Below, one piece after another: positions 51,026-61,927 of a DNA stretch of 64,000 nt (position 1 is the stretch's first letter; each line of letters opens with the position of its first letter). Source of the DNA: Embleya sp049739465 (lineage in GTDB: Bacteria; Actinomycetota; Actinomycetes; Streptomycetales; Streptomycetaceae); NCBI RefSeq assembly GCF_049739465.1, contig NZ_JBMHHY010000038.1:27352-91351 (forward strand), read 5' to 3'. The translations under genes were made by a program, and so were the position numbers. The notes under the pieces were generated by a model that worked only from the letters and a program-made list of their open reading frames with translations, was not told where the DNA came from and made no database searches.

Positions 51026-51444
51026 CCTTCGACCGACCCGCCGCACGTCACGTGGGTGGGTACGCCGGGAACGCAGGTATGCGGAACTGTTAACCACCGC
51101 GACTCCGGTCCCCGTTCCTCCCGCGTTCGTAAGTCTGTAATGTTCCGACCCGGTGCCGTTCGACGACGTGCGGCACCGGGTCATTTCCGTCTTGTCACGT
51201 CTGTCACGTCTTGCCATCTCGCGGACTGCCCGGTTCCGCGTCGACCCGTCTCCGGTCCGGCCACTCGGCCGGGCTAGCGGGGCGTGTTGCGCCGGCGATT
51301 CACGGTTTTTGTCGCTCATATTCTTTTACTAGGTATGCTCTCCGACGGCTAGCAGGTCTACGCGCGTTTACCAGGGATCCAAGCGCGTCAGAGTCTGCAT
51401 CTGGGAGCAGCGCCCGAAGGGGCGCTCATCGGAAGGAGACACCC
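51026..51444 (+). promoter_or_regulatory. Terminator, promoter and leader before the BMP lipoprotein gene
   Basis: About 420 bases. It opens with the M20 terminator (51147-51182). TGTCACGTC is repeated in tandem at about 51194 and 51203. A marked AT-rich island (51305-51340) contains TATGCT at 51334-51339 with TTGTCG about 19 bases before it, the clearest promoter candidate in the window. The roughly 100-base leader ends in an AGCGCC/GGCGCT hairpin just before the ribosome-binding site. Confidence 0.6.
51147..51182 (+). terminator. Terminator after the M20 gene
   Basis: Perfect 12-bp arms (51147-51158 with 51171-51182) and a 12-base loop, about 120 bases past the stop. Confidence 0.7.
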
Positions 51445-52551
51445 GTGCGCCGGGTATCCAAGGTGACCGCGGCTGCGGTCGGCGTCACTCTCGCCCTTAC
51501 TGCCACTGCCGCGTGCAGTAGCAAGCCCAAGGACGACAAGAAGTCCTCCGGCAGCAGTGCCACCCCGGGTGGCACGCAGGCCGCGAAGATCGACTTCAAG
51601 GCATGCATGGTGACGGACACCGGCGGCATCGACGACCGTTCGTTCAACGCCTCGTCGTGGGCGGGTCTGCAGCAGGCCAACAAGGACCTGGGTGTTCAGG
51701 TGAAGTACATCACCTCGAAGACCGAGAACGACTACGTGCCGAACCTGAACAGCCTGGTGAACGACAAGTGCGGGCTGATCGTCGCGGTCGGCGGCCTGAT
51801 GGCCGACGCGACCAAGGCCGCCGCGTCCACGAACAAGGACCAGAAGTTCGCGATCGTCGACTCGTCGAGCATCGAGCCGAACGTGCAGGGCCTGGAGTTC
51901 AACACGGCCGAGGCCGGCTTCCTCGGCGGCTACCTCGCCGCGGGCTACTCCAAGACCGGCAAGGTGGCCACCTTCGGCGCACTGCCGATCCCGCCGGTCA
52001 CCGTGTTCATGGACGGCTACGTCCAGGGCGTCAAGTACTTCAACCAGACCAAGGGCAAGAACGTCCAGGTCATCGGCTGGGACGACGTCAAGGGCGACGG
52101 TTCGCTCGCGGGCAAGTTCGACTCGCCGGCCGACGGTGAGCGGATCGCCAACGACTTCATCGCCCAGGGCGCCGACGTGATCATGCCGGTCGCCGGGCAG
52201 ACCGGGCTGGGCGCGGCCTCGGCCGTGCAGAAGAGCGGTGGCAAGGCCAGCGTCATCTGGGTCGACCAGGACGGCTACGAAAGCGCCCAGCAGTACAAGT
52301 CGGTGTTCCTGTCGACCGTGACCAAGGACATCAAGAGCCAGGTGTTCAACGCGGTCAAGGCCGCGGCGACCAACCAGTTCACCACCAAGGCGACGATCGG
52401 CACGCTCGCCAACGGTGGGGTGGGCCTGGCGCCGTTCCACGACTTCGACGCGAAGGTCCCCGCCGAGCTGAAGACCGAGCTGAACACGGTCAAGGCCGAC
52501 ATCGTCAGCGGCAAGATCAAGATCACCTCGAAGAACCAGCCGAAGAGCTGA
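51445..52551 (+). CDS. BMP-family nucleoside-binding lipoprotein
   Basis: A 368-residue ABC-transporter substrate-binding lipoprotein of the BmpA/PnrA family, which binds purine and other nucleosides outside the membrane. The signal peptide ends at lipid Cys24 (TATAAC; the -3 residue is Thr rather than the usual Leu/Val). A Ser/Lys/Gly linker precedes MVTDTGGIDDRSFNASSWAGL, the family signature, then VDSSSIEPNVQGLEFNTAEAGFLGGYLAAGYSKTGKVATFGAL. The GTG has AAGGAG about 8 bases upstream. An attenuating hairpin separates it from the ATPase gene. Confidence 0.94.
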   Translation: MRRVSKVTAAAVGVTLALTATAACSSKPKDDKKSSGSSATPGGTQAAKIDFKACMVTDTGGIDDRSFNASSWAGLQQANKDLGVQVKYITSKTENDYVPNLNSLVNDKCGLIVAVGGLMADATKAAASTNKDQKFAIVDSSSIEPNVQGLEFNTAEAGFLGGYLAAGYSKTGKVATFGALPIPPVTVFMDGYVQGVKYFNQTKGKNVQVIGWDDVKGDGSLAGKFDSPADGERIANDFIAQGADVIMPVAGQTGLGAASAVQKSGGKASVIWVDQDGYESAQQYKSVFLSTVTKDIKSQVFNAVKAAATNQFTTKATIGTLANGGVGLAPFHDFDAKVPAELKTELNTVKADIVSGKIKITSKNQPKS

Positions 52552-52560
52552 CCAAGGGAT

Positions 52561-52593
52561 CGGGCGCCGCGGAAGCAGATTCCGCGGCGCCCG
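52561..52593 (+). terminator. Attenuator/terminator between the lipoprotein and ATPase genes
   Basis: Perfect 14-bp arms (52561-52574 with 52580-52593) and loop GCAGA, ten bases after the stop. It would leave more mRNA for the binding protein than for the transporter core, a common layout. Confidence 0.8.
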
Positions 52594-52679
52594 CGTCCGT
52601 ACCTGCCCGGGCCCCGAGGGGACCCGGGTCGAACCCGTAGCGGCCCCTCGCGGGGGGCGTAGCCGAGGAGGTCTCCGCG

Positions 52680-54277
52680 TTGAAGCTCGAACTGCGCGGA
52701 ATCACGAAACGGTTCGGGTCGCTGGTCGCCAACGACCACATCGACCTGACCGTCGAGCCGGGGGAGATCCACTGCCTTCTCGGTGAGAACGGTGCCGGCA
52801 AGTCGACCCTGATGAACGTGCTCTATGGGCTCTACGAGCCCACCGAGGGCGAGATCGTCGTCGACGGCACCCCCCGCAAGTTCCGGACCGCCGGTGACGC
52901 GATCGACGCGGGCATCGGCATGGTCCACCAGCACTTCATGCTGGTCCCGGTCTTCACCGTCGCCGAGAACGTGATGCTCGGTCACGAGGAGACCAAGCCG
53001 CTGGGCTGGTTGGACCGCCGCCGGGCCCGCAAGAAGGTGCTCGACCTGGTCGACGAGTACGGCCTCAAGGTCGACCCGGACATGCTGGTCGAGGACCTCC
53101 CCGTCGGTCTGCAGCAGCGGGTGGAGATCCTCAAGGCCCTGGTGCGCGACGCCAAGGTGCTGATCCTGGACGAGCCCACCGCGGTGCTCACCCCGCAGGA
53201 GACCGAGGAGTTGTTCCGGGTGATGCGCGCGCTGCGCGAATCCGGCCACTCCATCGTGTTCATCACGCACAAGCTCAAAGAGGTCAAGGCGGTCGCCGAC
53301 CGGATCACCGTGATCCGGCGCGGCAAGGTGGTCGGCACCGCCGACCCGGCCTCCACGGAGAAGGAACTCGCGTCGCTGATGGTCGGCCGGCCGGTCAAGC
53401 TGGTGGTCGACAAGACCGAGGCGAAGCCCGGCGCGGTCCGCCTCGAGATCGACGACCTGACCGTGCTCGACGCCAACGGCCAGGCCGTGGTGGACCGGGT
53501 CGACCTCCAGCTGCGCGAGGGCGAGATCCTCGGCATCGCGGGCGTCGACGGCAACGGCCAGAGCGAGTTGACCCAGGCCATCCTGGGCCTGCGGGCACCC
53601 GCCGCCGGTTCGATCAGCCTGGACGGACAGGACCTGGCGGGCCGCAGTCCGCGACAGATCCTCAACGCCGGGGTCGGCTTCGTCCCCGAGGACCGGCAGC
53701 ACGACGGCATCGTGAGCGACTTCACGGTGGCCGAGAACCTGGTCCTGGACCTGGTCACCCAGGCGCCGTACGGTCGGCGCGGCTCGATCGACCCGGGCGC
53801 GGTGCGCGACAACGCGCGCCGCCGGGTCGAGGAGTTCGACATCCGTACCCAGACCATCGAGTCGCCGGCCGGCACGCTCTCCGGCGGCAACCAGCAAAAG
53901 GTCGTGGTGGCCCGCGAACTCTCGCGCCCGCTGCGGCTGTTCATCGCCTCGCAGCCCACCCGAGGGGTGGACGTGGGGGCGATGGAGTTCATCCACAAGC
54001 GGATCGTGGCCGAGCGCGACGTCGGCACCCCGGTGATCATCGTGTCCACCGAGCTGGACGAGGTGGTCGCGCTGGCCGACCGGATCGCGGTGATGTATCG
54101 CGGCCGGATCGTGGACATCGTGCCGCCGACCACCTCGCGCGGGGACCTGGGCCTGCTGATGGCCGGGGTGATCCCGAGCAGGGAGCCGAACGGCGCCGAC
54201 GCGGTCGGCAAGGTCGCCGAGGTCGGCGCAGACGCCGTCGAGCACACCGACGCAACCCCGGGGGAGGAGGACCCAGC

Positions 54278-54281
<4 letters not shown>
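52680..54281 (+). CDS. Nucleoside ABC transporter, two-domain ATP-binding protein
   Basis: A 533-residue protein with two fused ABC domains. Domain 1 has a full Walker A GENGAGKST (39-47), signature VGLQQRVEI and Walker B LILDEPTAVLTP. Domain 2 has a degenerate P-loop (GVDGNGQSEL) but a good LSGGNQQKVVVAREL signature. This asymmetry is normal for the ribose/nucleoside (RbsA/YufO-like) class. The start is a TTG supported by AGGAGG 8 bases before it; no ATG or GTG fits. The stop overlaps the next ATG-like GTG (GTGA). Confidence 0.95.
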
Positions 54282-55626
<1,345 letters not shown>

Positions 55627-55630
<4 letters not shown>

Positions 55631-56976
55631 CCGAGCGCAATCCTGAAGGAGGCACGCAGGTGGCGGACACCGTGATCGCCCCCGACGTGGAGGCCCCGGT
55701 GAACCCCACCGGCGAGGCCGCCGACGTGGTGCGGGCCGCGGCCCGGCGCAAGGCGCTGATCACCGGCATCGGCTTCGTCCTGGTCGGGCTGTACGCGCTG
55801 TGGGCGTTCGGCTTCGGCACCAAGGGCGGCAGCGACGCGGTCTTCGGGATGAACGTGCCCAACCGCGACACCACCGAGATCGGCGACCTGTCGTTGCCCG
55901 CGCGTGGTGTGGCGATCGCGATGGCCGTGGTGTGCATGGTCGCGGGCGGGCTGCGGATCGTGCTGGATCGGTCCAAGGCGGCGATCCGGCTGAGCATCGC
56001 GCTGTTCCTGATCGCGTTCGTGGTCGCGTTCTTGGTATGGGCGGTCGCGGGCAAGCAGATGTCCTTCGCGGGCGCCCTGCAGAACACCCTGTTGGCCGCG
56101 GTGCCGCTGGTGCTCGGCGCGCTCGCGGGGGTGATCGGCGAGCGTTCCGGCGTGGTCAACATCGCCATCGACGGTCAGTTCCTGTTCGGCGCGTTCGCCG
56201 CTGCGCTGACCGGTTCGGTGACCGGGTCGTTGTGGGCGGGGCTGGCCGCGGGTGCCATCGCGGGCGCGCTGATCGGCGGGCTGCTCGCCGTCTTCGCGGT
56301 GCGCTACCTGGTCGAACAGGTCGTCCTCGGTGTGGTGATCAACCTGCTGGTCACCGGCATCACCGGCTTCCTCTACACCCAGCTGCTGCAGAAGGACCCC
56401 GAGCAGTACAACAACCCGGGCGTGTTCGAGAACATCCGGATCCCGGGGCTCGCGGACATCCCGGTGATCGGCTCGGTGCTGTTCGACGTGAACATCATCG
56501 TGTACCTGATGTACGCGCTGATCGTGATCGTCCACCTCGGCCTGTTCCACACCCGCTGGGGCCTGCGGGCGCGCGCGGTGGGCGAACACCCCACGGCGGC
56601 GGACACGGTCGGCATCAAGGTCAACGCGACCCGGTATCGCAACGTGATGCTCGCGGGTGCGATCGCCGGCATCGGCGGCGCGTTCCTGAGCATCGGCACG
56701 GTCGGCACCTTCTCGAAGGACATGACCTCGGGCGCGGGCTACATCGCGCTCGCGGCGGTCATCTTCGGCCGGTGGCGCCCGCTGGGCGCGGTGGCCGCGG
56801 CGCTCCTGTTCGGCTTCACCAGCGCGCTTGCCACCTCGCTGCAGCCGCTGAACACCTCGATCCCGAGCCAGTTCCTGCAGATGATGCCGTACGTCGTGAC
56901 GATCTTCGCGGTGGCCGGTCTGGTCGGCAAGGTACGGGCGCCGGCGGCGGCCAACAAGCCCTACACGAAGGGCTGA
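55627..56976 (+). CDS. Nucleoside ABC transporter permease (YufQ-like)
   Basis: A 449-residue partner permease. The family motif GVIGERSGVVNIAIDGQFLFGAFAAA and the ATPase-contact loop LRARAVGEHPTAADTVGIKVNATRYRNVML are present. Around ten membrane helices. The ATG overlaps the stop of the first permease (ATGA). Cytidine deaminase follows after 5 bases. Confidence 0.93.
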
Positions 56977-56981
56977 CGGGC

Positions 56982-57371
56982 GTGTCGGAGATCGATTGGC
57001 CCGCGCTGCGCGAGGCCGCCACGGCGGCGATGCGCGGTGCGTACGCGCCGTACTCGAAGTATCCGGTCGGCGCCGCGGCACTCGTGGACGACGGCCGGAT
57101 CGTGTCCGGGTGCAATGTGGAGAACGCGTCGTACGGCCTCACGCTGTGCGCGGAGTGCGGCCTGGTGTCCGCGCTGCACGCGAGCGGCGGCGGGCGCCTG
57201 GTGGCGTTCTGCTGTGTGGACGGCGCGGGTGCGGTACTGATGCCGTGTGGCCGCTGCCGACAGCTCCTGTGGGAGCACGGCGGGGCCGCGATGTTGCTGG
57301 AAACCAAGCATGGGATACGGCCGTTGCACGAGATCCTGCCGGACGCCTTCGGGCCCGAGGATCTGCTCTAG
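56982..57371 (+). CDS. cdd: Cytidine deaminase
   Basis: A 129-residue tetrameric-type cytidine deaminase that turns (deoxy)cytidine into (deoxy)uridine for salvage. The zinc site is Cys56-Ala-Glu58 in LTLCAECG together with Cys89 and Cys92 in PCGRCRQ. NVENASYGLT is the nucleoside-binding strand. The GTG start is 5 bases after the permease stop; the enzyme therefore acts directly on what the importer brings in. Confidence 0.96.
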   Translation: MSEIDWPALREAATAAMRGAYAPYSKYPVGAAALVDDGRIVSGCNVENASYGLTLCAECGLVSALHASGGGRLVAFCCVDGAGAVLMPCGRCRQLLWEHGGAAMLLETKHGIRPLHEILPDAFGPEDLL

Positions 57372-57425
57372 CACGTGGTCGTGACCGGAACGGGTCGCCT
57401 CGGCGGCCGAGAGAGAACGGACAGC

Positions 57426-58712
57426 ATGGACGCGATTTCGGTCATCCGTACGAAGCGGGACCGCAGTGAACTGACGGCGGCTCAGATCGACTGGGTGGTC
57501 GATGCGTACACGCGCGGCGAGGTCGCGGACGAGCAGATGTCCGCGCTCGCGATGGCGATCCTGCTCAACGGGATGACCGCGAGCGAGATCAACCGCTGGA
57601 CCGACGCGATGATCGCGTCGGGCGAGCGGATGGACTTCTCCACGCTGTCCCGGCCGACTGCGGACAAACACTCCACCGGCGGGGTGGGCGACAAGATCAC
57701 CCTGCCGCTGGCCCCGCTGGTCGCCGCGTGCGGCGTCGCGGTCCCGCAGTTGTCCGGGCGTGGCCTGGGCCACACCGGCGGCACGCTGGACAAGCTCGAA
57801 GCCATCCCCGGGTGGCAGGCGGCGCTGTCCAACGACGCGATGATGCGCGTGCTCGAGGACGTCGGCGCGGTGATCTGCGCGGCGGGCGACGGGCTGGCCC
57901 CGGCGGACAAGAAGCTCTACGCGCTGCGCGATGTCACCGGCACGGTCGAGGCCATCCCGCTGATCGCCAGCTCGATCATGAGCAAGAAGATCGCCGAGGG
58001 CACCGGCGCGCTGGTCCTGGACGTCAAGGTCGGCTCCGGCGCGTTCATGAAGGACCTGGACAGCGCGCGCGAACTGGCGCGCACCATGGTCCGGTTGGGC
58101 GTGGACCACGGGGTCGGCACGGTCGCGCTGCTGACCGACATGTCCACCCCGCTGGGCCTGACCGCGGGCAACGCCCTGGAGGTCCGCGAGTCGGTCGAGG
58201 TGCTCGCCGGCGGCGGCCCGGCGGACGTGGTCGAGCTGACCGTCGCGCTCGCCCGCGAGATGCTCGCGGCAGCCGGGCAGACCCGGATCGACCCGGCCGA
58301 CGCGCTGCGCGACGGGCGGGCGATGGACGTCTGGCGGCGAATGATCGCGGCCCAGGGCGGCGACCCGGACGCCGAGCTGCCGGTGGCCCGGGAGACCCAG
58401 GTGGTCACCGCGAGCGCCACCGGTGTGCTGACCCGTCTCGACGCCTACGCGGTCGGCGTCTCGGCCTGGCGCCTGGGCGCGGGCCGGGCCCGCAAGGAGG
58501 AGCAGGTCCAGGCCGGCGCGGGCGTCGAACTGCACGCCAAGCCGGGCGACGTGGTCACCGCCGGGCAGCCGCTGATGACCTTGCACACGGACACCCCGGA
58601 GCGGTTCCCCTACGCGACCGAGATCCTGTCCGACGCGGTCACCATCGCCCCGGCCGGCACGGCGTTCACCCCCAACCCGATCCTGATCGACCGGATCGGC
58701 CCGACGAGCTGA
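57426..58712 (+). CDS. deoA: Thymidine phosphorylase (pyrimidine-nucleoside phosphorylase)
   Basis: A 428-residue phosphorylase that releases thymine or uracil and deoxyribose-1-phosphate. The family signature LSGRGLGHTGGTLDKLEAIPG is exact. KHSTGGVGDK holds the phosphate loop, and the C-terminal alpha/beta lobe with KEEQVQAGAGVELHAKPGDVV is complete. The ATG at 57426 matches the known N-terminus (DAISVIRTKRD); the frame extends 51 bases upstream. Operon with cdd and the importer. Confidence 0.96.
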   Translation: MDAISVIRTKRDRSELTAAQIDWVVDAYTRGEVADEQMSALAMAILLNGMTASEINRWTDAMIASGERMDFSTLSRPTADKHSTGGVGDKITLPLAPLVAACGVAVPQLSGRGLGHTGGTLDKLEAIPGWQAALSNDAMMRVLEDVGAVICAAGDGLAPADKKLYALRDVTGTVEAIPLIASSIMSKKIAEGTGALVLDVKVGSGAFMKDLDSARELARTMVRLGVDHGVGTVALLTDMSTPLGLTAGNALEVRESVEVLAGGGPADVVELTVALAREMLAAAGQTRIDPADALRDGRAMDVWRRMIAAQGGDPDAELPVARETQVVTASATGVLTRLDAYAVGVSAWRLGAGRARKEEQVQAGAGVELHAKPGDVVTAGQPLMTLHTDTPERFPYATEILSDAVTIAPAGTAFTPNPILIDRIGPTS

Positions 58713-58726
58713 CGGCGTAGCCTGCG

Positions 58727-58764
58727 ACGGCCTCCGCTCCCCGTCCGGGAGAGCCGGAGGCCGT
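58727..58764 (+). terminator. Terminator after deoA
   Basis: Perfect 10-bp arms (58727-58736 with 58755-58764) and an 18-base loop that can pair further. It closes the importer-cdd-deoA transcript and lies 50 bases from the convergent PH-domain gene. Confidence 0.7.
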
Positions 58765-58813
58765 CGGCATGGCAAGCGTCGCGGACCCGGCGAAAGGCGC
58801 GCCGGCCGCGCGG

Positions 58814-59398
58814 CTACAGCACGCCCAGCAGCACCGACGCGAGGCCGGACACGGCCAGGCCGCCGAGGATTTCCGGGGACCAGCGGATCTGGACCGGGCC
58901 GGTGGACTGCTTGCCGAACTGTTCGCTCATGCCGCGCAGGTCGTCCACCACCTGGTCGGCCTGGGAGAGCCGGGGGAGTTCGTGGACGCCCTGACCGTAG
59001 GGGTTCTCGGCGGCGGAGCGGCCCTGCTGGCGCAGGGCGCGCTTGCGTTCGCGCAGGGAGACCGGGATGGCCCAGATGTGGAAGGCCTTCCGGTCCGCGC
59101 GCACCTCGATCGAGTATTCGGCCCGGACCCGCTCCAGCGCGCCCCACGGCACCACGATGGTGCGGAACGGGTTGCGGATCACCAGCCGATCCGGCCCGAT
59201 CACGACGGCCGAGCGCAGGGTGAGCGCGACCACCAGGATCGCGAAGAAGATCACCATGGCGATGGCCAGCCATTTGGTTCGGCCGTCGCCGCGGATCGAC
59301 GTGTCGACCACCATCCAGGCTCCGACGGCGATCAGAAGCACCCCGACGGCCATCGCCGGCCGGGAGCGATACGTGGTGATGTCCTCGTCGCTGCTCAT
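58814..59398 (-). CDS. PH-domain membrane protein
   Basis: A 194-residue protein with two N-terminal membrane helices (AMAVGVLLIAVGAWMVV and WLAIAMVIFFAILVVALTL), a bacterial PH-like domain (VVIGPDRLVIRNPFRTIVVPWGALERVRAEYSIEVRADRKAFHIWAIPVSLRERKR) and a final hydrophobic segment. This type is common in actinomycetes; function unknown. The start used (59398) is the first sensible ATG and has no ribosome-binding site. It is divergent from deoC. Confidence 0.85.
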   Translation of the reverse strand: MSSDEDITTYRSRPAMAVGVLLIAVGAWMVVDTSIRGDGRTKWLAIAMVIFFAILVVALTLRSAVVIGPDRLVIRNPFRTIVVPWGALERVRAEYSIEVRADRKAFHIWAIPVSLRERKRALRQQGRSAAENPYGQGVHELPRLSQADQVVDDLRGMSEQFGKQSTGPVQIRWSPEILGGLAVSGLASVLLGVL

Positions 59399-59492
59399 GA
59401 CCGGTGATTGTGCCGCACGAGACCGCGGCGATGGCGATTGCGGCGCCACTTTGGCCCGACCGGACCCCTGGGCCCGACGCTACGCGAGTAGA

Positions 59493-59510
59493 TATGCTCC
59501 TGTGGTGAGC
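59493..59510 (+). promoter_or_regulatory. Probable -10 box giving a leaderless deoC mRNA
   Basis: TATGCT at 59493-59498 lies 7 bases before the GTG at 59505. Transcription would then begin at or next to the start codon. No good -35 is visible. Confidence 0.5.
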
Positions 59511-60485
59511 ATGCCGTCTGCAATTCTCGCCGACCCGGCCGAGGTCACCTCGTCCGAAGCGGCCCTTCGACGCTTTCTGCACGGGCTTCCCGGCGTCGAC
59601 AGGGTCGGGACCGAAGCGCGGGCAGCAATGCTCGCGACCCGCTCGATCAAGAACGAGGCCAAGGTCGCCGCGATCGACCTCGCCATCAGGATGATCGACC
59701 TGACCACCTTGGAAGGTGCCGATACCCCGGGCAAGGTCCGGGCGCTGTGCGCCAAGGCGCTGCATCCGGACCCGGGCGCGCCGGACGCGCCGCGGCCCGC
59801 CGCGATCTGTGTGTACGGCGACCTGGTCGCCGAGGCCAAGGCCGCGCTCGGCGACTTCGGCGTACATGTCGCCGCCGTCGCGACCGCGTTCCCCTCCGGG
59901 CGCGCCTCGCTCGACGTCAAGCTGGCCGACGTGGCCTACGCGGTGGCCGCCGGCGCCGACGAGATCGACATGGTCATCGACCGCGGCGCGTTCCTGGCCG
60001 GGCACTACCGGGCCGTCTTCGACGAGATCGTCGCGGTCAAGGCCGCGTGCGCCCGCAGCGCGGCGGCCGGTGGGGGCAGCGCGCACCTCAAGGTGATTCT
60101 GGAGACCGGTGAACTGTCGACGTACGACAACGTGCGCCGTGCCTCGTGGCTGGCGATGCTCGCCGGGGCGGACTTCATCAAGACGTCCACGGGCAAGGTC
60201 GCGGTCAACGCGACACTGCCGGTGACCCTGGTGATGCTCCAGGCGGTCCGCGACTTCCGCGAGGCGACGGGTCGTCAGGTCGGCGTCAAGCCGGCCGGCG
60301 GGATCCGCACCACCAAGGACGCGATGAAATACCTCGTGCTGGTCAACGAGACGGTCGGCGCGGACTGGCTGGACCCGGACTGGTTCCGGCTCGGCGCCTC
60401 CAGCCTGCTCAACGACCTGCTGATGCAGCGCCAGAAGCTGGCCACGGGCCGCTACTCCGGCCCCGACTACGTGACGGTGGACTGA
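59505..60485 (+). CDS. deoC: Deoxyribose-phosphate aldolase
   Basis: A 326-residue class-I aldolase that splits 2-deoxyribose-5-phosphate into acetaldehyde and glyceraldehyde-3-phosphate. The Schiff-base Lys is Lys226 in DFIKTSTGK, with the second active Lys in GVKPAGGIRTTKDA. ASLDVKLADVAYAVAAGADEIDMVIDRG is typical. Two starts are close together (GTG 59505, ATG 59511); GTG is favoured if the mRNA is leaderless. The two aldehyde dehydrogenase genes downstream could remove the acetaldehyde. Confidence 0.95.
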   Translation: MSMPSAILADPAEVTSSEAALRRFLHGLPGVDRVGTEARAAMLATRSIKNEAKVAAIDLAIRMIDLTTLEGADTPGKVRALCAKALHPDPGAPDAPRPAAICVYGDLVAEAKAALGDFGVHVAAVATAFPSGRASLDVKLADVAYAVAAGADEIDMVIDRGAFLAGHYRAVFDEIVAVKAACARSAAAGGGSAHLKVILETGELSTYDNVRRASWLAMLAGADFIKTSTGKVAVNATLPVTLVMLQAVRDFREATGRQVGVKPAGGIRTTKDAMKYLVLVNETVGADWLDPDWFRLGASSLLNDLLMQRQKLATGRYSGPDYVTVD

Positions 60486-60490
60486 CACCC

Positions 60491-61927
60491 ATGGGCAACC
60501 CATTCGAGTACGCGCCCGCGCCCGAGTCGCGCGCGATCGTCGACATCGCCCCGGCGTACGGGCTGTTCATCGACGGCAAATTCGTCGACGCGGCGGACGG
60601 CGGCCGGCTCAAGACGGTGAATCCGGCCACCGAGGAGGTGCTGGCCGAGATCGCGGTCGGCGGCGAGGCGGACGTGGACCGCGCGGTCAAGGCCGCGCGC
60701 AAGGCGTTCAAGTCCTGGTCCGCGCTGCCCGGCGCGGAGCGGGCCAAGTACCTGTTCCGGATCGCCCGGTTGATCCAGGAGCACGGCCGCGAGTTGGCCG
60801 TCCTGGAGTCGATCGACAACGGCAAGCCGATCCGTGAGTCGCGCGACGTGGACATCCCGCTGGTCGCGGCGCACTTCTTCCACTACGCGGGCTGGGCGGA
60901 CAAGCTGGCCCACGCGGGCTTCGGCGCCGACCCCAAGCCGATCGGGGTGGCCGGGCAGGTCATCCCGTGGAACTTCCCGCTGCTGATGCTGGCCTGGAAG
61001 GTGGCGCCGGCCCTGGCGGGCGGCAACACCGTGGTGCTCAAGCCGGCCGAGACCACGCCGCTGACCGCGCTGCGCTTCGCCGAGATCTGCGTCGAGGCCG
61101 GGCTGCCGGACGGTGTGCTCAACATCGTCACCGGCGCCGGCGAGACCGGGCGCGCGCTGATCGCCCACCCGGACGTGGACAAGGTCGCGTTCACCGGCTC
61201 GACCGCCGTGGGCAAGGAGATCGCCCGCACCATCGCGGGCACCCGCAAGCGGGTCACCCTCGAACTCGGCGGCAAGGCCGCGAACATCGTCTACGACGAC
61301 GCGGCGATCGACTCCGCGGTGGACGGCATCGTCGAGGGCATCTTCTTCAACGGCGGCCAGGTCTGCTGCGCCGGTTCGCGTTTGCTGGTCCAGGAGTCGG
61401 TGGCCGACGAGCTGATGGCGAGCCTGACCCGACGGATCAAGACCCTTCGGGTGGGCGACCCGCTGGACAAGAACACCGACGTCGGCGCGATCAACTCCGC
61501 CGCGCAACTGTCCCGGATCCAGGAACTGGTCGCGGCGGGCGAGGCCGAGGGCGCCGAGCGCTGGTCGTTGGCCGGCGAACTGCCGGACAAGGGCTTCTGG
61601 TTCCCGCCGACGGTGTTCACCGGGGTGACCCAGGCGCACCGGATCGCCCGGGACGAGATCTTCGGCCCGGTGCTGACCGTGCAGACCTTCCGTACTCCGG
61701 CGGAGGCGGTGGAGAAGGCGAACAACACCGCGTACGGCCTGTCCGCCGGGGTGTGGACGGAGAAGGGCGCCAAGGCCCTGTGGACCGCGCAGCGGTTGCG
61801 GGCGGGCGTCGTGTGGACCAACACGTTCAACAAGTTCGATCCTGCCTCGCCGTTCGGCGGGTTCAAGGAGTCGGGCTTCGGCCGCGAGGGTGGCCGCCAC
61901 GGGCTGGAGGCCTACCTCGATGTCTGA
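60491..61927 (+). CDS. Aldehyde dehydrogenase (catalytically complete, ALDH16-like N-half)
   Basis: A 478-residue ALDH. The catalytic Cys is in NGGQVCCAGSRLLV, the Glu in TLELGGKAANIV, and the cofactor segment is VIPWNFPLLMLAWKVAPALAGGNTVVLKPAE. EIFGPVLTVQTF and FNKFDPASPFGGFKESGFGREGG are intact. It begins 5 bases after deoC, so it likely oxidises acetaldehyde from that aldolase (inference). The stop overlaps the next gene by 8 bases. Together with that half-length ALDH it resembles the two-domain ALDH16 layout, split here into two proteins. Confidence 0.93.
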   Translation: MGNPFEYAPAPESRAIVDIAPAYGLFIDGKFVDAADGGRLKTVNPATEEVLAEIAVGGEADVDRAVKAARKAFKSWSALPGAERAKYLFRIARLIQEHGRELAVLESIDNGKPIRESRDVDIPLVAAHFFHYAGWADKLAHAGFGADPKPIGVAGQVIPWNFPLLMLAWKVAPALAGGNTVVLKPAETTPLTALRFAEICVEAGLPDGVLNIVTGAGETGRALIAHPDVDKVAFTGSTAVGKEIARTIAGTRKRVTLELGGKAANIVYDDAAIDSAVDGIVEGIFFNGGQVCCAGSRLLVQESVADELMASLTRRIKTLRVGDPLDKNTDVGAINSAAQLSRIQELVAAGEAEGAERWSLAGELPDKGFWFPPTVFTGVTQAHRIARDEIFGPVLTVQTFRTPAEAVEKANNTAYGLSAGVWTEKGAKALWTAQRLRAGVVWTNTFNKFDPASPFGGFKESGFGREGGRHGLEAYLDV